Source: Sodiomyces alkalinus F11
Lineage: Eukaryota > Ascomycota > Sordariomycetes > Glomerellales > Plectosphaerellaceae
Length of the DNA: 64,000 bases
Assembly: GCF_003711515.1 (NCBI RefSeq)
Contig: NW_021167080.1
Location: 903,200-967,199 of the forward strand
Direction: 5' to 3'
Shown here: piece by piece, positions 51,580-64,000 of the stretch
How the letters are laid out: each line of letters opens with the position of its first letter
Numbering within the stretch: position 1 is the first letter of the stretch
Notes under the pieces: model-generated
Databases searched by the model: none
Seen by the model: the letters and a program-made list of their open reading frames with translations, nothing else
What the model was told of the DNA's origin: nothing
Made by a program: the position numbers and the translations under genes

Positions 51580-54500
51580 TCGTCGTGACTTATGACTTAT
51601 ATATCCGTTCAAGCGCTTAACTATCTAAGGGGAGAAGATAGAAGGGGAAAAGGATAGAAGGAGAGAAACGCTTAATTAGTTAAGGGGAGTAGATTAAAGA
51701 AGAATAAAGAAAGAAGACTTAACGGGTTAGTCGTGGTCCTATGATACTTTACGTATATCGTGGTCCTACGGTGCTTTAGTTATATCGAGCTTCTGCTTAA
51801 AGTAGGTATTAATAAGCTTATCTGGTATATTACGTTTAGGCTCCTATATATTCTCCTTATCGTTATAGCCGGTCTATTTATTAAGGTATTAGCGCTATTT
51901 CCCCTAATAGCGATAGTTTAAGATTACTTTAACCTTATATTTATCAGAGTCCGGTTTTATATTAACGTCTTATAGTTCGGGTATCTTTCTATCACGGGTC
52001 CTCTATATTTCTAGTAAGGAGATAGGGAAAACGTTATAGATCCTTATAGTCTTCGGGAGGGCGAGTTAATACGTTAGTCTATATATACCTATAATCTTAG
52101 TGATTTTATATAGTCCGATAAACTTATCACTACGTTTCTTCGAAGGCCTACGCTATCGGATATTTTTCGTGGAGAGTAAGACGTACTCGTTAACCGCGAA
52201 TTATCTTTAGGTCCTTCCGTCGTTATAGTATTATTCGTATATTCCTTAGGCTTTTTTAATTAGGTCTATAAAGGAGAGGCGGCTAGCTATAAGTTACTCC
52301 GCGCGTGCCTTAGCCTTAGCTAAATAGGCCTCCCCCGCCTTAGGTAATTTAACTTTATTAGGGCCCCTCGGATTATAACCTTTTAGTGCGTCCGCGGGTA
52401 TTTATCGTATAGCGGAGTGCTATACTATATTATAAGTAAATTCCGTAAAGGCTAAGCGGTCTATCTAGTTATCCTATTCCTAGGAATAGAAGGCTTTAAG
52501 GTAGTATTCTATATTCTGGTTCTATCTCTTTATTTAGCTATTAGTCTACGAGTGCTATGTTATAGATAAGCGTCGCTTAGTGCCGAAGTAGTGGTAAAGG
52601 GTAGCCTAAAAACAGCTTATAAATAGGGACCCTTAGTCCGATATAATCCTATCGGGGACCCTAAAGGTTCGGAAAATATAGTACTATAATATATCCGTAA
52701 GTCCCTCGATAGTAAGGCTACTACTTATAGGAATATATAATAAATACTTCATTAGGCGATAAACGATAATAAGGATTATATTATATTTTCTGCCCTTATC
52801 GTGGATAGACGGTAGTCCTATAATAAAGTTAATCGAAATCTCCGTGAAAGGATAATCTAGGATAGGAAGACTTGCTAGCTCGCTATACAGGTTATAATAC
52901 CGTGGTTTTATTTATTAGTATACTACGTAGGTAAGTATAAATTTTCTAATACTTTAAGGGAGGTAGTTCTAAAAGTAAAAGCCCGATACGCGCTTCACGG
53001 TATAAGCGACCCCGTAGTAACTAGTACTAGGTCTATTATAGAAAGCTTATAGCACTTTATCTCGTAGCCCTAAATAGTTTAGCACGAATACTTATCTCTT
53101 AAAACGGAGGACGCCCTTAACGTCTTTAGACTAGTATCCTTTTATAGCTATATCGCTATAGACCTCCTACTACCGGTTATAAAAGGGGTCTTCGGTTTAC
53201 GCCTCGATAACCTCTTCTACTAGGGTGGGGTCGGTCGGCGCTATAGGTTTATATAGGTTTATTGATACTATAGGTATATCGAGGTCCTATACGGTTCCCG
53301 TACTAATCACGGTAAGTATAAACTTCTTAGAGAATAACTCTACGGCGTAAGTCCGATTAGCGATTAAGGACTATTTATAAGGGGTATACTACGGCTTCTG
53401 CGAGAGGCTATTAACGGGGTTTAACGTACTAGGCCTATACCTAATCTCGAAATTGAAAGGGGGTAGTTCTTTTAGCTACCGGGTATACTACCCCTTAAGC
53501 TTTAGCTTATTAGGTAGGTAATAATAGTTTAGGTAGTCCGTTAGGACTATAACGGGGCTCTAACTAAAAATGATATAGTACCGCTATATCAGAAATAATT
53601 TAATTATTACTATTAGTTTAGAATCGGGCGTGCTATAGTTTAGCTCGGCGCTATATAACTTTCGGGATATAAACACGATAGGTCTTTATAAACTATCTTC
53701 TTACTAGCTTATCACCCCGCTAATAGCGAATACGGAGGTATCGGGTTTAATACGTATAGGTAGCGTAGAATTAAAATATTATAGTACTAAAGCGTCCTAG
53801 AATACTAGTTTTAACCGTTCGAATATAGTATATGTACGCGGGGAAAGGTATAGGAGCCCGGACTAAGCACCTTTTAAGAGGTCGGTAAAAGGGGTAGCCA
53901 CCTTAGAATAGTTTTTAATAAAGCGCCTATAGAACCTAGTGAAACCGAGGAAGATTTAGATCTTCTTAATACTATTACGCGTTTCCTAATCCCGGATAGC
54001 CTTAACCCGTGCGGGATCTATACGTACCCTGTTAGGGATATAGATAAAACCGAGGAATTCTATATCGTGAGTCTTAAATTCGTATTTATCGGGGTTAGCG
54101 TAGAGGGATTACTCCCGGAGCCTGGCTAGGACCTAATATATATACTTCCGGTAGTCTTCTAAGCTATTACTATAGATAAGGATATTATCTAGGTATATAA
54201 TATAAATCGTATTAATATATCCGGCGAGGGCTTAGTTAATATACTATTAAAAACTCGCGGGGATATTAGTTAGGCTAAAGGGTAATACGAGGTATTCGAA
54301 GTAGCCGTATTGTATACGGAATACTATTTTCTATTCGTCGCTAGCACTAATCCGGAGCCGGTAGTAGGCGTCCTTAAGGTCTAGCTTAGTATAGTTCTAC
54401 GCTAAGGATAGACGGTCTCGGATCTTATAAATTAGTAGTAGGGGGGTATAATCTTTAATAGTCACCTTATTTAATCCCCTATAGTCCACGTAGAGGCGTA

Positions 54501-55450
54501 ATTTACTACCCTTTTTAGGGACGAATAGGATAAGGGCCCCGTAAGGACTAGACGATAGTCGGATCTAGCCCTCACGGACGGCGTCTTAGATATACTAGCG
54601 GAGGACCTTAAGCTTTTATACGGCTAGTAGGTAGATAGGGCTAAAAGGGGGCTTTTCCTTTCCTCGATTTTAATTATATAGTCCTATCGTTAATAGGTGG
54701 GGAGCTATCCGGTATTATCGATATTGAATATATTAGGGAAATCTTAGTATAGTTTAGGGAGCGGCTTAAAAGGGGGTACTAGATTAAGGAAGGCTATCGG
54801 ATTAAGAGGATGGTAGTTAATACTAAGGCTTACCCTAGCCACGCGCTAGACTAGTATAAAGGAGGATAGGGTTAAAACCGTCCCGGTCTCCTTTATAGCT
54901 TTCCGTAATTCTTATCGGCTTAAGATAACGTGGAGGTTAAAGCGTTTTAGGGGGTAATTCTAGGTACGAGCTTACTAGTCGATTATAGGATTAACGGCTA
55001 CTAGCTAAGGTCGCCTTAGGATAATCCGGGAGCCCTTAGGGTCTAGGTTTATAACGTGAAATTCGACGCGTTATAGTTTTCTTCGTTTTTATTAATCGGT
55101 CGCGAAAATAAGTCGAGTAACGGAACCGAGGGTGGATTTCTCTTATCCCTTCGTGATCCAGGATATAGGGAGGGGTTGTTTAAAGGGGACTTAGTTAGGA
55201 CCTAGAAGGGATCGGTCTAAAATATTAATATCGGCTCCCCTATTTAGGAGAGCCGGGGTCTATACTTATTCCTTACCTTAGCGGAGGGAGATATACGCCT
55301 TAACCGGCGTAGGCGCCTTTACCGGTATAGTGGTAGTAATCGCCGCTTAAGGCGGGGTTAGTTACTAGGCTATCTCGCTAATAACACGACTTATTATCGG
55401 GCGTATCGGCGAAATAGGTAGTTTATTTAGATTAGTATAAGTAGGGGAGG
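51580..55450 (-). pseudogene. pol of E, broken
   Basis: Minus strand: RT about 54.0-54.7 kb (TIYIIYLDNILIY-like catalytic region), RNase H about 53.5-53.95 kb, integrase about 52.2-53.1 kb, and the pol tail near 51.6-52.1 kb. RIP-type stops occur in all domains. Confidence 0.75.
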
Positions 55451-56745
55451 GGTAAGTACTAGCGTAATAACCCTTCTAGTTATAGTTAAAGTATATAATA
55501 AGTTTAATTAGGGTATGATAGGGCTTAGCCTAATCCTATAATTCTCCCGTGTTCTTAGTGGTTTTAGGCGGGGTTAAAACCGCCGGTATTCTAGGAAGGG
55601 TTACTCGGCTATAGTTAGTATAGGGGGTAGGCGGGTGCTATCCCTTTACTAAGGGCTTAAATTTTAGTTACTCGGCCCTCTTATATTCCTTATTATAGTT
55701 TAGGTAGGTTTTCGGGGTTTTATACGTAGATAAAACGTAATCTAGGATTAGGGGTAGGACTCGGGTAAGGACTATCTAGATCTGCTATTAGTCCGGTAAG
55801 CGATTAGGGAGTTCTGTCTCTAGGGCTTTCTACTACTAGATAAACTTTAAAAGGGTTCGCCGGGCTTTTAGTCCGAACGGTTATTAGTTTATATTTATAG
55901 GGCGACCTTAAGCAGACGCGTGTTATAATTATCGACTTATTCGCCTAACTAGGTCTTTAGGGCCTTTTAGGTAACCCGGGACGAGTTATTATTATAGGCG
56001 TGCCAGAGGTAAGATTACTATCTTTCCTTAAGGTAGTTCGGTAGGGAGGCTATAACGTAGTAGTTCTTCGAGGCCTTATTGGGAAGGCTATTAGGGTTAA
56101 TTATAAACCGTTACTTTACCTCCTAGATAAATATCCGGTATTTTACCCACGACTCGCTATTTTACTTAGGGACTACGTAGTTAACCTTCGCCTATAAGGA
56201 ATTAGCCCTAGATCCTATATGGGTCCGGGGGAGATTAGTATTAACGTGGCCCTAGATAGTAGAAGAAAAGGGGACCGAGGACTAGATGTCCGGAATAAAG
56301 CGACGGGGCTCCGCGATATATCGTCGTATAATAGCACGGCCGTTAAGGTTAGGATAAATTAGGGAATTAGTCCTAGCGGTTTTAAGGGTGATAAGTTAGT
56401 CGAGTTTACGCTTCCGCGCCTTTAATACCTTAAACTACTTAATCCGTTCCCTAACCTATACGTCGGTTAGCTAGTTATTGGGGATGCCTTTATAAGGATA
56501 GGGTGGGCGGGATAGGGTAGGGGTAATAGGGGGTGCTATACGCTAAGGGGACAGGGGATAGGGATTAAGGTCTATCTCTGTCTAGGGTATAGCTTAGTTA
56601 TATTGGGCCTATATTATAGAGGCGCCCTAGCTAAAGGGATAATCGATATTCGGTAAAAGGTCGGAGGGGCTAACTATATTATAGGTCTTATTATTCTTAT
56701 AGGAAGATATTATTTTCCTATTAATACTCCTTAACGGTCCTTATA
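55450..56745 (-). pseudogene. gag of E, broken
   Basis: Minus strand, beginning just after the LTR and a leader shared with D. The zinc knuckle near 55.47 kb reads YFNYNxKGYYA with Cys and His changed to Tyr. Confidence 0.7.
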
Positions 56746-56772
56746 CTCTTTAGAAAGGTAGAGCGATTATTA

Positions 56773-57146
56773 TATTAGATAGGTAGTTATAAGGAGTAAG
56801 AAGGTAGTAGCGAGAGGGTCCGAAAAGAAACCGGCGTGGATTAAGTGGTGGTTATAGCTAATCCGAATAGAGATAGCCCTAAAGAATCAGAATAATCGCT
56901 GCCCTCTTTATACTAAGCAGGGGGTATTATATAAGCACTATATACTCCTAGGCTAACGCTAGGATAGTTAAACGGATATCGTAAACGGATATCTACGCCT
57001 AAGCCTAGGCCACGGCCCTGCATAGTAGTATCGGCCCAGGGCAGCTATAGCCATGTTAAGCCGGGCGCCTGGTCTTATCTATGCGGGAACCCGTTATGGT
57101 CCCGTCGTGTACCCGGCCTCTATCTCCTAGGCAGGGGCACCTAACA
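56773..57146 (-). repeat. 5' LTR of E
   Basis: 374 bp. On the plus strand it starts TATTAG and ends CTAACA intact, the reverse of the other copy's pattern. Confidence 0.92.
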
Positions 57147-57607
57147 CGTAAGCGGATAACCTTCTTATCTTAGAGTCTTTTTCGAGGCGTTTTATTTTAG
57201 GCCTTATCGGGAACCAGCGTAGTTCCCGCCCTACCCCCGATTCTAACCCTGTTTTTCCCGCTCTTAATTCCCCTACCTTATTAGAAAAGGTGGCAGAGGC
57301 GTAAGCGGAAGACCCTTTTTACGCCCGTTAATAAGAGGTCCACGGCGACGATACCACGTACGGACAGTAGTATAGGAGTAGTAGTATCCTTCGTTTTAAG
57401 AATCGTGTTTTTATACTATACTACTCTAGCCTCTATTAAAAGGTCCTGTAATATTTCTATAATAGACCTAGCGTGGGTCACTATAGGGTTATAAGAACTA
57501 TTAAAAGGATTTCGCATTTTTACTTTTAGGACTATCTGCCACGGGATATACGTTAATTTATACCCACCTATAGCGTATATTAACGAACTAAGCCGCGGCA
57601 CTATAAG
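57147..57607 (+). pseudogene. D pol piece 3 (integrase zinc-binding domain)
   Basis: After the E TSD, a Ser/Pro-rich linker is followed by the HHCC domain: PSVGHYRVIRTIKRISHFYF, with later cysteines read as Tyr (YSVYxRTKPRHYK). It ends at the H TSD ataag. Confidence 0.75.
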
Positions 57608-57799
57608 TATCAGATGCCACCACACACTTATCGGGGTGTGACTTACGCCATTTATATACTCGGATAGAGTACTTCCGACCGATATATCCATATAGATTTC
57701 CTCTCCTTTTACCTTATAGTTAGATATTTCCGCAGAGTATCTTTTACTCTTTTTTAATACACATATATATCTTTTACGTACCTTATTTATATACTAATA
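57608..57799 (+). repeat. 5' LTR of H
   Basis: 192 bp, TATCAGATGCC...ACTAATA, more heavily mutated than its partner (cacatatatatct here, cacacacatct there). Confidence 0.92.
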
Positions 57800-57812
57800 G
57801 TTATAAGCCCGG
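57800..57812 (+). promoter_or_regulatory. Primer-binding site of H, half-tRNA-iMet type
   Basis: gttataagcccgg follows the LTR directly and is identical to the site of A. The same interpretation applies: the initiator tRNA anticodon arm as primer. Confidence 0.65.
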
Positions 57813-57849
57813 CGTTCTAATAGACGAAGCTATTTCGATAGATTCTATA

Positions 57850-60800
57850 GCTTTAAGGCGGTTAAAATAGCCTTAAGTCTATAGCGGTTAGCTTAGTATT
57901 ATTAGCTATGTCCGCCTGCTTTATTTTAACCGTTATTCCGCTATTCCCTTACTTCAATCGCTTAATACTATCTCGTTCTATCTCGTATAATCGCTCCTTA
58001 TTTAGGCGGTCCGTTATAGTCGGTTTTAATAGTTTATTTCCCTATAGTCCTAGTTAGTTAGACGATAGCCCTAACTACGGCGTTATCCATAATAGGCTAT
58101 ACGATCCTCACTTTACTAAAAGAATAGCGTCGTTAGATTAAGGCTATTATATAGATAGCCTATGCTAACTAGGTCTCTAACCTTATTAATCCAGACCTTA
58201 AGGAATCTAAACGTCCTGAAGAGCTCGAATCCTTAGAACTTCTAGAAGAAGGTGACGACGATAATACCTGGGATCGTAAGTTTAAGCTATAGAACGTAAA
58301 AGAGAATAAATATCAGTAATAGTAATAAGGTCTAGCTACTCTTTACGACTATATCGCGAAGATAGTTAATCCTAACCTTAAAGATTAGTACGTAGGGAAG
58401 AAGGAGGTTAAAGATATCCTGATCGCCTTAAAGAACTATCTTAAACCTACTAACGCTACCTGGAAGTCCTTAGTTAAGAAGAGATAGGAAGAATACATAT
58501 AAGATATACGGAGGATACCCTATAAGCGTTAGCTTTAGGACTTTATATCGCTATACCCAGATTCGAAGACCTATAGTGTTAGATCTTCTAATACTATAGA
58601 GGATTAACTCGACGCGTTTTTTAGGGCTATCGGTACTATAGCTCCAGAGTAGTTAGAGGCGCGTTTTGCAGAGATTTTAAGGGAAGATAAGGAAGACTAA
58701 CCTACTATCGAAGAGGTTATAAACGAATATACGGTTTAGTTATATTATAGGTATCCCTATAGGCTTAATAAGAAGCTTATAGCATTATCGTTTTATACGG
58801 CAACATTCCTAGGAAAGGATAAAGATAGTAGATAGTAGCCTGCTAATTAGGGAGGTTAGCAGTAACAGAAAAAGGAGGATTCTTCGGTAAGGGAATATAT
58901 CTACGATTACGTTAAGATAGGAAGAGGTAAACGCCACTATTATCCGTGGAGTGGCTGCCCGAATATTAATCCGACACGCCGCTAAAAGGGCTTTACGCCC
59001 TTAAAAGAAGTAGTAGAACGCTACGACCGCGTTATTAAGAGCTAGAGTGCTTCGAAGCAAAAGAAGTTTGGGGAGTATATTAAAAAGAATATCGATAAGG
59101 CGAAAAATAAGGTAAAAGAGTTTAAAGCTAAGTTACCAGAGAAAGATTAGTCTAAGGAAGTATCTAATTTCGTTAATAATAGGGAAGAGGATTTTAACGA
59201 TAGCTTTTACGATATATATTTTACCTCTAATTTTAGAGGAGAAGTAGTAGCCTTATCGTCGGTTTTCTCGCTCTTATAGACTAAATAGGTGGTTAGTAAC
59301 GACCTTTTTAATTAGTTATTAATCGATTCGGGGTCCCTAAGGTATATAACTAATTAACGCCACCTACTTAAGGACCTCTAGCCTACTACCACTATTATCA
59401 GATTTTAGATAGGTGGCGGCACCTCTAATCCAGTAGAGGGGTATAGCACCCTATATCTTTAGGTTAAAACTACTAAAGGTCGTCCTTATACCCTTATACT
59501 AAAGAACGTGGCGTTTATAGATGGATACCTTATAACGCTGCTAGTAATGCGTAGGTTATAGAAGGATTAGAACGCTGTTTTTATAACCGGCAGAGATATC
59601 TTAGTAATAGACCGATATACCTGCCTACTGTTAATTAACATTAACGGCTAATATGCCCTTAAACCGACTAAGGACACGCTATAGCGCTTATCGTAGTAAT
59701 AGCAAAGCTATTTTAATAGCTTGAGGGAACTAAAACCTATAAGCGTAGCCGACGCCCGTTTATAGCACGAGAGGCTAGGGCACGCTAACCCTTAAGCACT
59801 AATATAGCTATTAAAAGGGTGCGTAGGAGGTATCGTGGCTTTAAAAGGAGGAAGAGCAGTACCTTTAGTAGTAGACTACGAGGCTTACGCTATTAGTAAT
59901 GTAAAAAGGATAGTATCGCGACGTCCACCTACCTATAGGCTAATAAGGCCTTTTTAGAGGATTAATATAGATCTGTTTTCTATAGATCCTGCCGCTAACG
60001 GCGACGATACTATTACCCTATTCTATAATCCCTGCACGTATAAAAACGAAACTAGAACGATACCAGGGCATAAATATATACTATCCTCGATAGCTAACTT
60101 CGAACTCTGCTTATAGAGGCAGTACAGGCTGCTTATTAGTGTGATTAGACTTAACGGAGAGAGGGCGCTATAGAAGAAGCTAGATAACTAGTCTTTAGAT
60201 TGTGGTATCCTACTAGAAAGATCGGCTCCTTATATAGCCGTATAGAACGCTAACGCCGAACGGTATAGGGGTATTATCTTCGCTATCGCAAGGGTATTAG
60301 TAGATACCTTAGGCTTCTAATAGGATTTATAGCTAAAGATTATTATAGTAGCCACTTACCTATATAACCGGATTCCACGCAGCGATCTAGGCTAGTAAAC
60401 CCCCGAGGGAGTATTAAACGCGTGGTTATAAAAAGAGGGTATTATTAGCTTTATAACCACTAATCCCTTAATTACGTACCCGAAGAGGTATAGTTATAAG
60501 GCGTACGCATTGACTGCTAACTACCTGCGAGGAAGGTATAAGAACGAAAAGCTTACGCCGAGGGTATATATCGGTTATTTAATCGGTTACGAGGGCACTA
60601 ATATTTTTCGGATTTAGGTACTAAAATTAGGGAGGATCCTACGTATAAGGGATGTCGTGTTCGATGAGTCAGTCCTTTATAAAAATATGGGAGAGGTGCC
60701 TAATATGCCTTTAGAGTTATATAAAAAGCTTAATCTGCCGTTAAATTAAGGGCGAATCTATAATCCTTTTAGCGTGGTAATCGATATCGTCGATTTCGGT

Positions 60801-63180
60801 ATACTTATAGTAACGTAGCAGAACTCCACGATAAAGGCTTTATAAGAGGGAAGGAGGCGTTAATAATAGCCTTAATCGTTAAGATCTAGGGGGGTAGCCG
60901 GCGGTGGTGGTAAAGGACTAAAAACCACTACTAACATAACAACCACCGAAAACGCCTCTAAAAACTAATAGGTTACTAACTAAGAGGTATTACGTGGAAC
61001 GGCTACCGCGGCAGGAACGGTGCCTACCGTTATGCCTACTATTGGTTCTTCCTCTTTAACTACTATTTTACCACCCTCTTTAATAACGGCACTAATTTTA
61101 CCCTCTTTAATAACCTTTTCTTCTTCGAGGCCTACTTATACGCCCTTTTCGCTACCTCCTAACGATCCTCTAATTAAACGTAACGATTAAGAGGAATCTA
61201 ATAATACTAGCGGATCTTCCTCTATCTTAAAGGAGGCTATAGACGAGGCCACTAATAATACTATCGGAATAGGATTATTATCACCTAACTAATCCGTTAT
61301 TAAAAAGGCCACTACTACTGCCGCTACTCCTTAAATAACTAATCTATAAGCAGTAACCCTATCTTTAGTAGCTAAGTCTAATTCCACTACTACTACCACT
61401 ATTCTGGCCTAATAACTAACCTCTTATTCGCCTACTTTAGCTTTAACGCCTACCCCTATAGGGTAGCCTACTCGTAATTGCCGACCTTCTTCTAGATACG
61501 ATGATTACGTCTCCTACCTTACCTTCGAGAAGCCGAAAAAGCCGCTATTACGCCGCGAGATACCTAAGGAACCGTTAGATTAGTCTTAGATGCTTAAGAG
61601 CCCCTATAAGCTATAGTGGCTTAGGGCAGCCATATAAGAGGTGGATACACTTAGGTTAATAGGCACCTTTAAAGCAGCAGAGCTACCCTAGGGTAGGCAA
61701 TATACCTTAGATCTTAAATAGGTCTTTAAGTATAAGGTTAACCCGTCGGGGTATATTAGTAAGTTTAAAGCGAGGTTATACGTGCGAGGCGATTAATAGC
61801 CTAAAAACCACCTTAACGCCTACGCTTCCACCCTCGCCGGCAGGATCTTTAGGTCGTTAATAGCTATTACTGCCTATTTTGACCTAGAGATACGTTAGCT
61901 TAATACCGTTAACGCCTTTACTAACGCCACCCTTAACGAAGAGATTTACGTTAAGAATCCACCCGGATAGCCGCTGCTTTAAGCAGTAAAGGGCATAAAG
62001 AGCGACGAGGACCTCGACGCTCTTTTAAAGCTATCGCGACTACCCTCGCGCGGTATATAACGCCTACGTAGGGCGTTATATAGCCTGCGTCGCTCTCCTA
62101 AGCTATAGCACGAATAGCTCTCTTCCGTTTTAGGTAAGTATAACCTAAAGTAACTAACTAAAGACGATTACGTCTTTAAAAGCATGGAACTAATCGTCTT
62201 CTTCTACGTGGACGATATTATTCTAATCTATAGGAAGGAATATTAAACTACTACTAATTCCCTTATATAATAGATATAGCAGCACTTTTAAGTAAGGGAC
62301 CTCGGCCCACTTAAATAGTTCCTGGGGATTAGAGTGGTCGAGATCGCTAATAATATTGGCTTTAGCTTTTGCTCGAGAACTATATCACCGAAAATATTAA
62401 GACGTTAGGGACAGATTTCCCCGTTAGTAGGCGTAGGGTTAAAAGCCCTTTTCCTTTTCCTAACGTTTTAGAACTAACTATTACCGACTAATAAGCCTTT
62501 ATAGAATTAATCCACCTATATCTAGGGAAGGTCGGTTCTATTAATTACGCCGCCTATTAGACCCGGCCTAATATGTCTAAGGCCGCTTCGAGGCTTACCG
62601 AATTTAATACTAACCCGTTAAAATAGTATCACGATATCGTAGATAGGTGTTTAAAGTACCTAGCCTTAACTAAGTCCCTATACCTTTACTTTAGACCACG
62701 TAATAACAACCTATAGCACGCACTTTACTATACTTCTAACGCAGTCTTTAGGGACGACCGTGAGACTCGGTATAGCTCCTAAGGCTACACTATAGTATTA
62801 TTCAGGGGTCCTATAGACTAGAAGGTAAATAAGCAAATAAGCGTCGTGACCTCTAGTACTAAAGCTAAGCTTATAGCACTTTCTGCTACTACCAAGTAGT
62901 ATATCGCGATTAGGCGTTTAATTAAGGAACTAACCTTGACCTTTAAAAACGTGCCTTTAACGATATACTACGATAACGATTAAATAAGGATCCTTTTAAA
63001 GGCTCCACGCCCTTAGGTTATATCCAGATTAAAGTATCTAGATATCCACGCCCTTTAGATTCGATAGGTCGTTTAATAGAAGAAGGTCCTAATCGCCTGG
63101 ATCTCGACCTAAGAGATAGTTAGCGATAGGCTAATAAAGGTACTTCCCCCGCAGAAATATAAGGCGTTTATATATCTATT
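57850..63180 (+). pseudogene. gag-pol of H, broken
   Basis: Gag runs about 57.9-59.1 kb, with a knuckle remnant (YPWSGCPNINP) near 58.94 kb. The protease stretch LLIDSGSLRYITN is near 59.32 kb. The GAG-pre-integrase stretch RLGHANP is near 59.77 kb. The integrase core is at 59.96-60.4 kb (RINIDLFSIDP), and its C-terminal part reads PRVYIGYLIGYEGTNIFRI. A Thr/Ser-rich linker spans 60.9-61.5 kb. RT is at 61.6-62.4 kb (LIAITAYFDLEIR, FFYVDDIIL). RNase H is at 62.7-63.1 kb. Confidence 0.8.
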
Positions 63181-63234
63181 AGGGATAGAGGTCCTAAGCC
63201 AGGGGGCTTAAGGCAATTTATAAGAGGCGTGGTG

Positions 63235-63504
63235 CTAAGTTTAAAATTTATAGCCTAGATTAACCGTTATTTTGGTGCCCTCTAGATTATTATTTGGGCA
63301 CCCTTTTTTGATGTTTTGACGTAGTTTTAGGGTTAATTTGACTACCTGTTTTTACACGTTTTTGACGTTTTTGAGTATAAAAAGAGCGCGCTTTTCAATA
63401 AGCCGTTTAACCATTGGATTGATATCTAGGCTCTATTTTACCCTAGATTTACGGCTTTAATTAAGCAGAACAGTCAGTATTAATCCTGTAGTTCTAGGGG
63501 TGTG
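63235..63504. other. H 3' untranslated patch with little RIP
   Basis: Between pol and the 3' LTR. Unlike everything around it, this patch keeps many TG/CA pairs (ttttgatgttttgacg, accattggattgat). It has no gene. It contains an imperfect inverted repeat ggtgccctctag/atttgggcaccc (63271-63302). Confidence 0.65.
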
Positions 63505-63696
63505 TGTTAGATGCCACCACACACTTATCGGGGTGTGACTTACGCTATTTATATACTTGGATAGAGTACTTCCGACCGATATATCCACATCGATTTCCCC
63601 TCCTTTTACCTTATAGTTAGACATTTCCGCAGAGTATCTTTTACTCTTCTTCAATATACACACACATCTTTTGCGTACCTTATTTGTGTGCTGATA
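63505..63696 (+). repeat. 3' LTR of H
   Basis: 192 bp, TGTTAGATGCC...GCTGATA. It retains an inverted ccacca...ggggtgtg segment and is only lightly mutated. Confidence 0.92.
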
Positions 63697-63701
63697 ATAA
63701 G

Positions 63702-64000
63702 CTATATAGGGAGCTAGCGAGTCTTCTAGTACCTTAGCGCCCCTCTATAAAGATATCTATTAACTTTATCACGGACCTACTACCGGTTTATAGCGCGACT
63801 ATAGACAGGAAACAGGATACTATTCTTATTGTAGTATACCGCCTAATAAAGTACTCGGTTTTTATCCCCTTAAGTAGTAGCCTAATAGCATAAGGACTTA
63901 CCGAGTCTCTATAGCATCACGTCTTCCGCACTTTTAGTCTACCTAATAGTATTATATCAGACTAAGGCTCCTTATTTACAAGTCGTTTTTAGGTAACTTT
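63702..64000 (+). pseudogene. D pol piece 4 (integrase core, runs off the window)
   Basis: The reading continues from 57607: after RHYK come ISINFITDLLPVYSATIDRK, RLIKYSVFIPLSSSL and FTSRF. The first Asp of the catalytic triad is in the FITDLLPV region. Cut at the window edge. Confidence 0.8.

Larger units (their letters stand above)
48853..57146 (-). mobile_element. Ty3/Gypsy retrotransposon E (complete, inside D)
   Basis: 8294 bp, minus strand, with 374-bp LTRs and TSD tgtaa (48848-48852) / cgtaa (57147-57151). The one mismatch is C-to-T. Order on the minus strand: LTR, gag, protease, RT (motif YLDN at 54184-54195), RNase H, integrase, an antisense frame, 3' LTR. The U5 and leader resemble D, so E inserted in a distant relative of itself. 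Confidence 0.9.
57608..63696 (+). mobile_element. Ty1/Copia retrotransposon H (complete, inside D)
   Basis: 6089 bp, plus strand, with 192-bp LTRs and a perfect TSD ataag (57603-57607 and 63697-63701). Gag, protease, integrase, RT and RNase H lie in Copia order. The pol frame can be followed with only TAG/TAA interruptions from about 59.1 to 62.4 kb. The RT motif is intact YVDD (62205-62216). It is the least damaged Copia element here. Confidence 0.92.
38504..64000 (+). mobile_element. Ty3/Gypsy retrotransposon D, partial, host of G, E and H
   Basis: A plus-strand Gypsy element with a 352-bp 5' LTR, gag, and a pol split into four pieces by three insertions: 40.64-41.18, 47.29-48.85, 57.15-57.61 and 63.70-64.0 kb. 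The pieces read on in sequence: the pre-RT spacer, RT/RNase H, the integrase zinc domain, the integrase core. The element runs off the right edge inside the integrase core. The RT motif is still YLDD (47674-47685), the least damaged of the Gypsy elements here, though stops abound. Confidence 0.85.

Overview
The window is nuclear DNA of a filamentous ascomycete (Pezizomycotina, probably a Sordariomycete). The evidence is short GT-AG introns with CTAAC/CTGAC branch sites, three fungal housekeeping genes, and about 50 kb of LTR retrotransposons carrying the signature of repeat-induced point mutation (RIP). In the repeats CpA and TpG are almost absent, TpA is in excess, and most stops are TAG or TAA where related elements have Gln or Trp codons. 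Species cannot be named from this window.

Layout. 1-8191 is a left repeat block: a minus-strand Ty3/Gypsy element (L), an LTR of uncertain ownership (M), and the 3' end of a Ty1/Copia element (K). About 8.2-17.8 kb is an un-mutated, GC-richer gene island with ATG15 (autophagic-body lipase, minus), a VPS9-domain Rab GEF (plus, 3 exons) and alpha-actinin (minus, 4 exons). ATG15 and the GEF are divergent over a 1.1-kb intergenic region. The GEF and alpha-actinin are convergent. 17793-37228 is one Copia element (A, TSD caact) split by a Gypsy element (B, 18959-26288, TSD aatac) and a Copia element (C, 29151-34821, TSD cctat/cctgt). 37234 to about 37.8 kb is unique host DNA continuous with the gene-side flank of A. 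About 37.8-38.5 kb is an unidentified mutated repeat. 38504-64000 is a Gypsy element (D) running off the window, itself split by an LTR element without recognisable pol (G, 41185-47283, TSD gatac), a minus-strand Gypsy (E, 48853-57146, TSD tgtaa/cgtaa) and a Copia element (H, 57608-63696, TSD ataag).

For A, B, C, E, G and H I could place both LTR ends and the target-site duplication, so the order of insertion can be read directly. B and C entered A; G, E and H entered D. Host reading frames of A and D resume at the TSDs of B, G and H. All elements are broken by RIP-type transitions.

The three host genes act in different processes (vacuolar breakdown of autophagic bodies, endosomal Rab activation, actin crosslinking) and form no operon or cluster. 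The observations most worth following are: a recurrent antisense Cys-rich open frame between pol and the 3' LTR of three Gypsy elements, clearest in B and E; two GC-AG introns in alpha-actinin, one of them frame-preserving; a half-tRNA-type primer site in two Copia elements; and the LTR element G. I found no rRNA, tRNA, CRISPR or secondary-metabolite genes.
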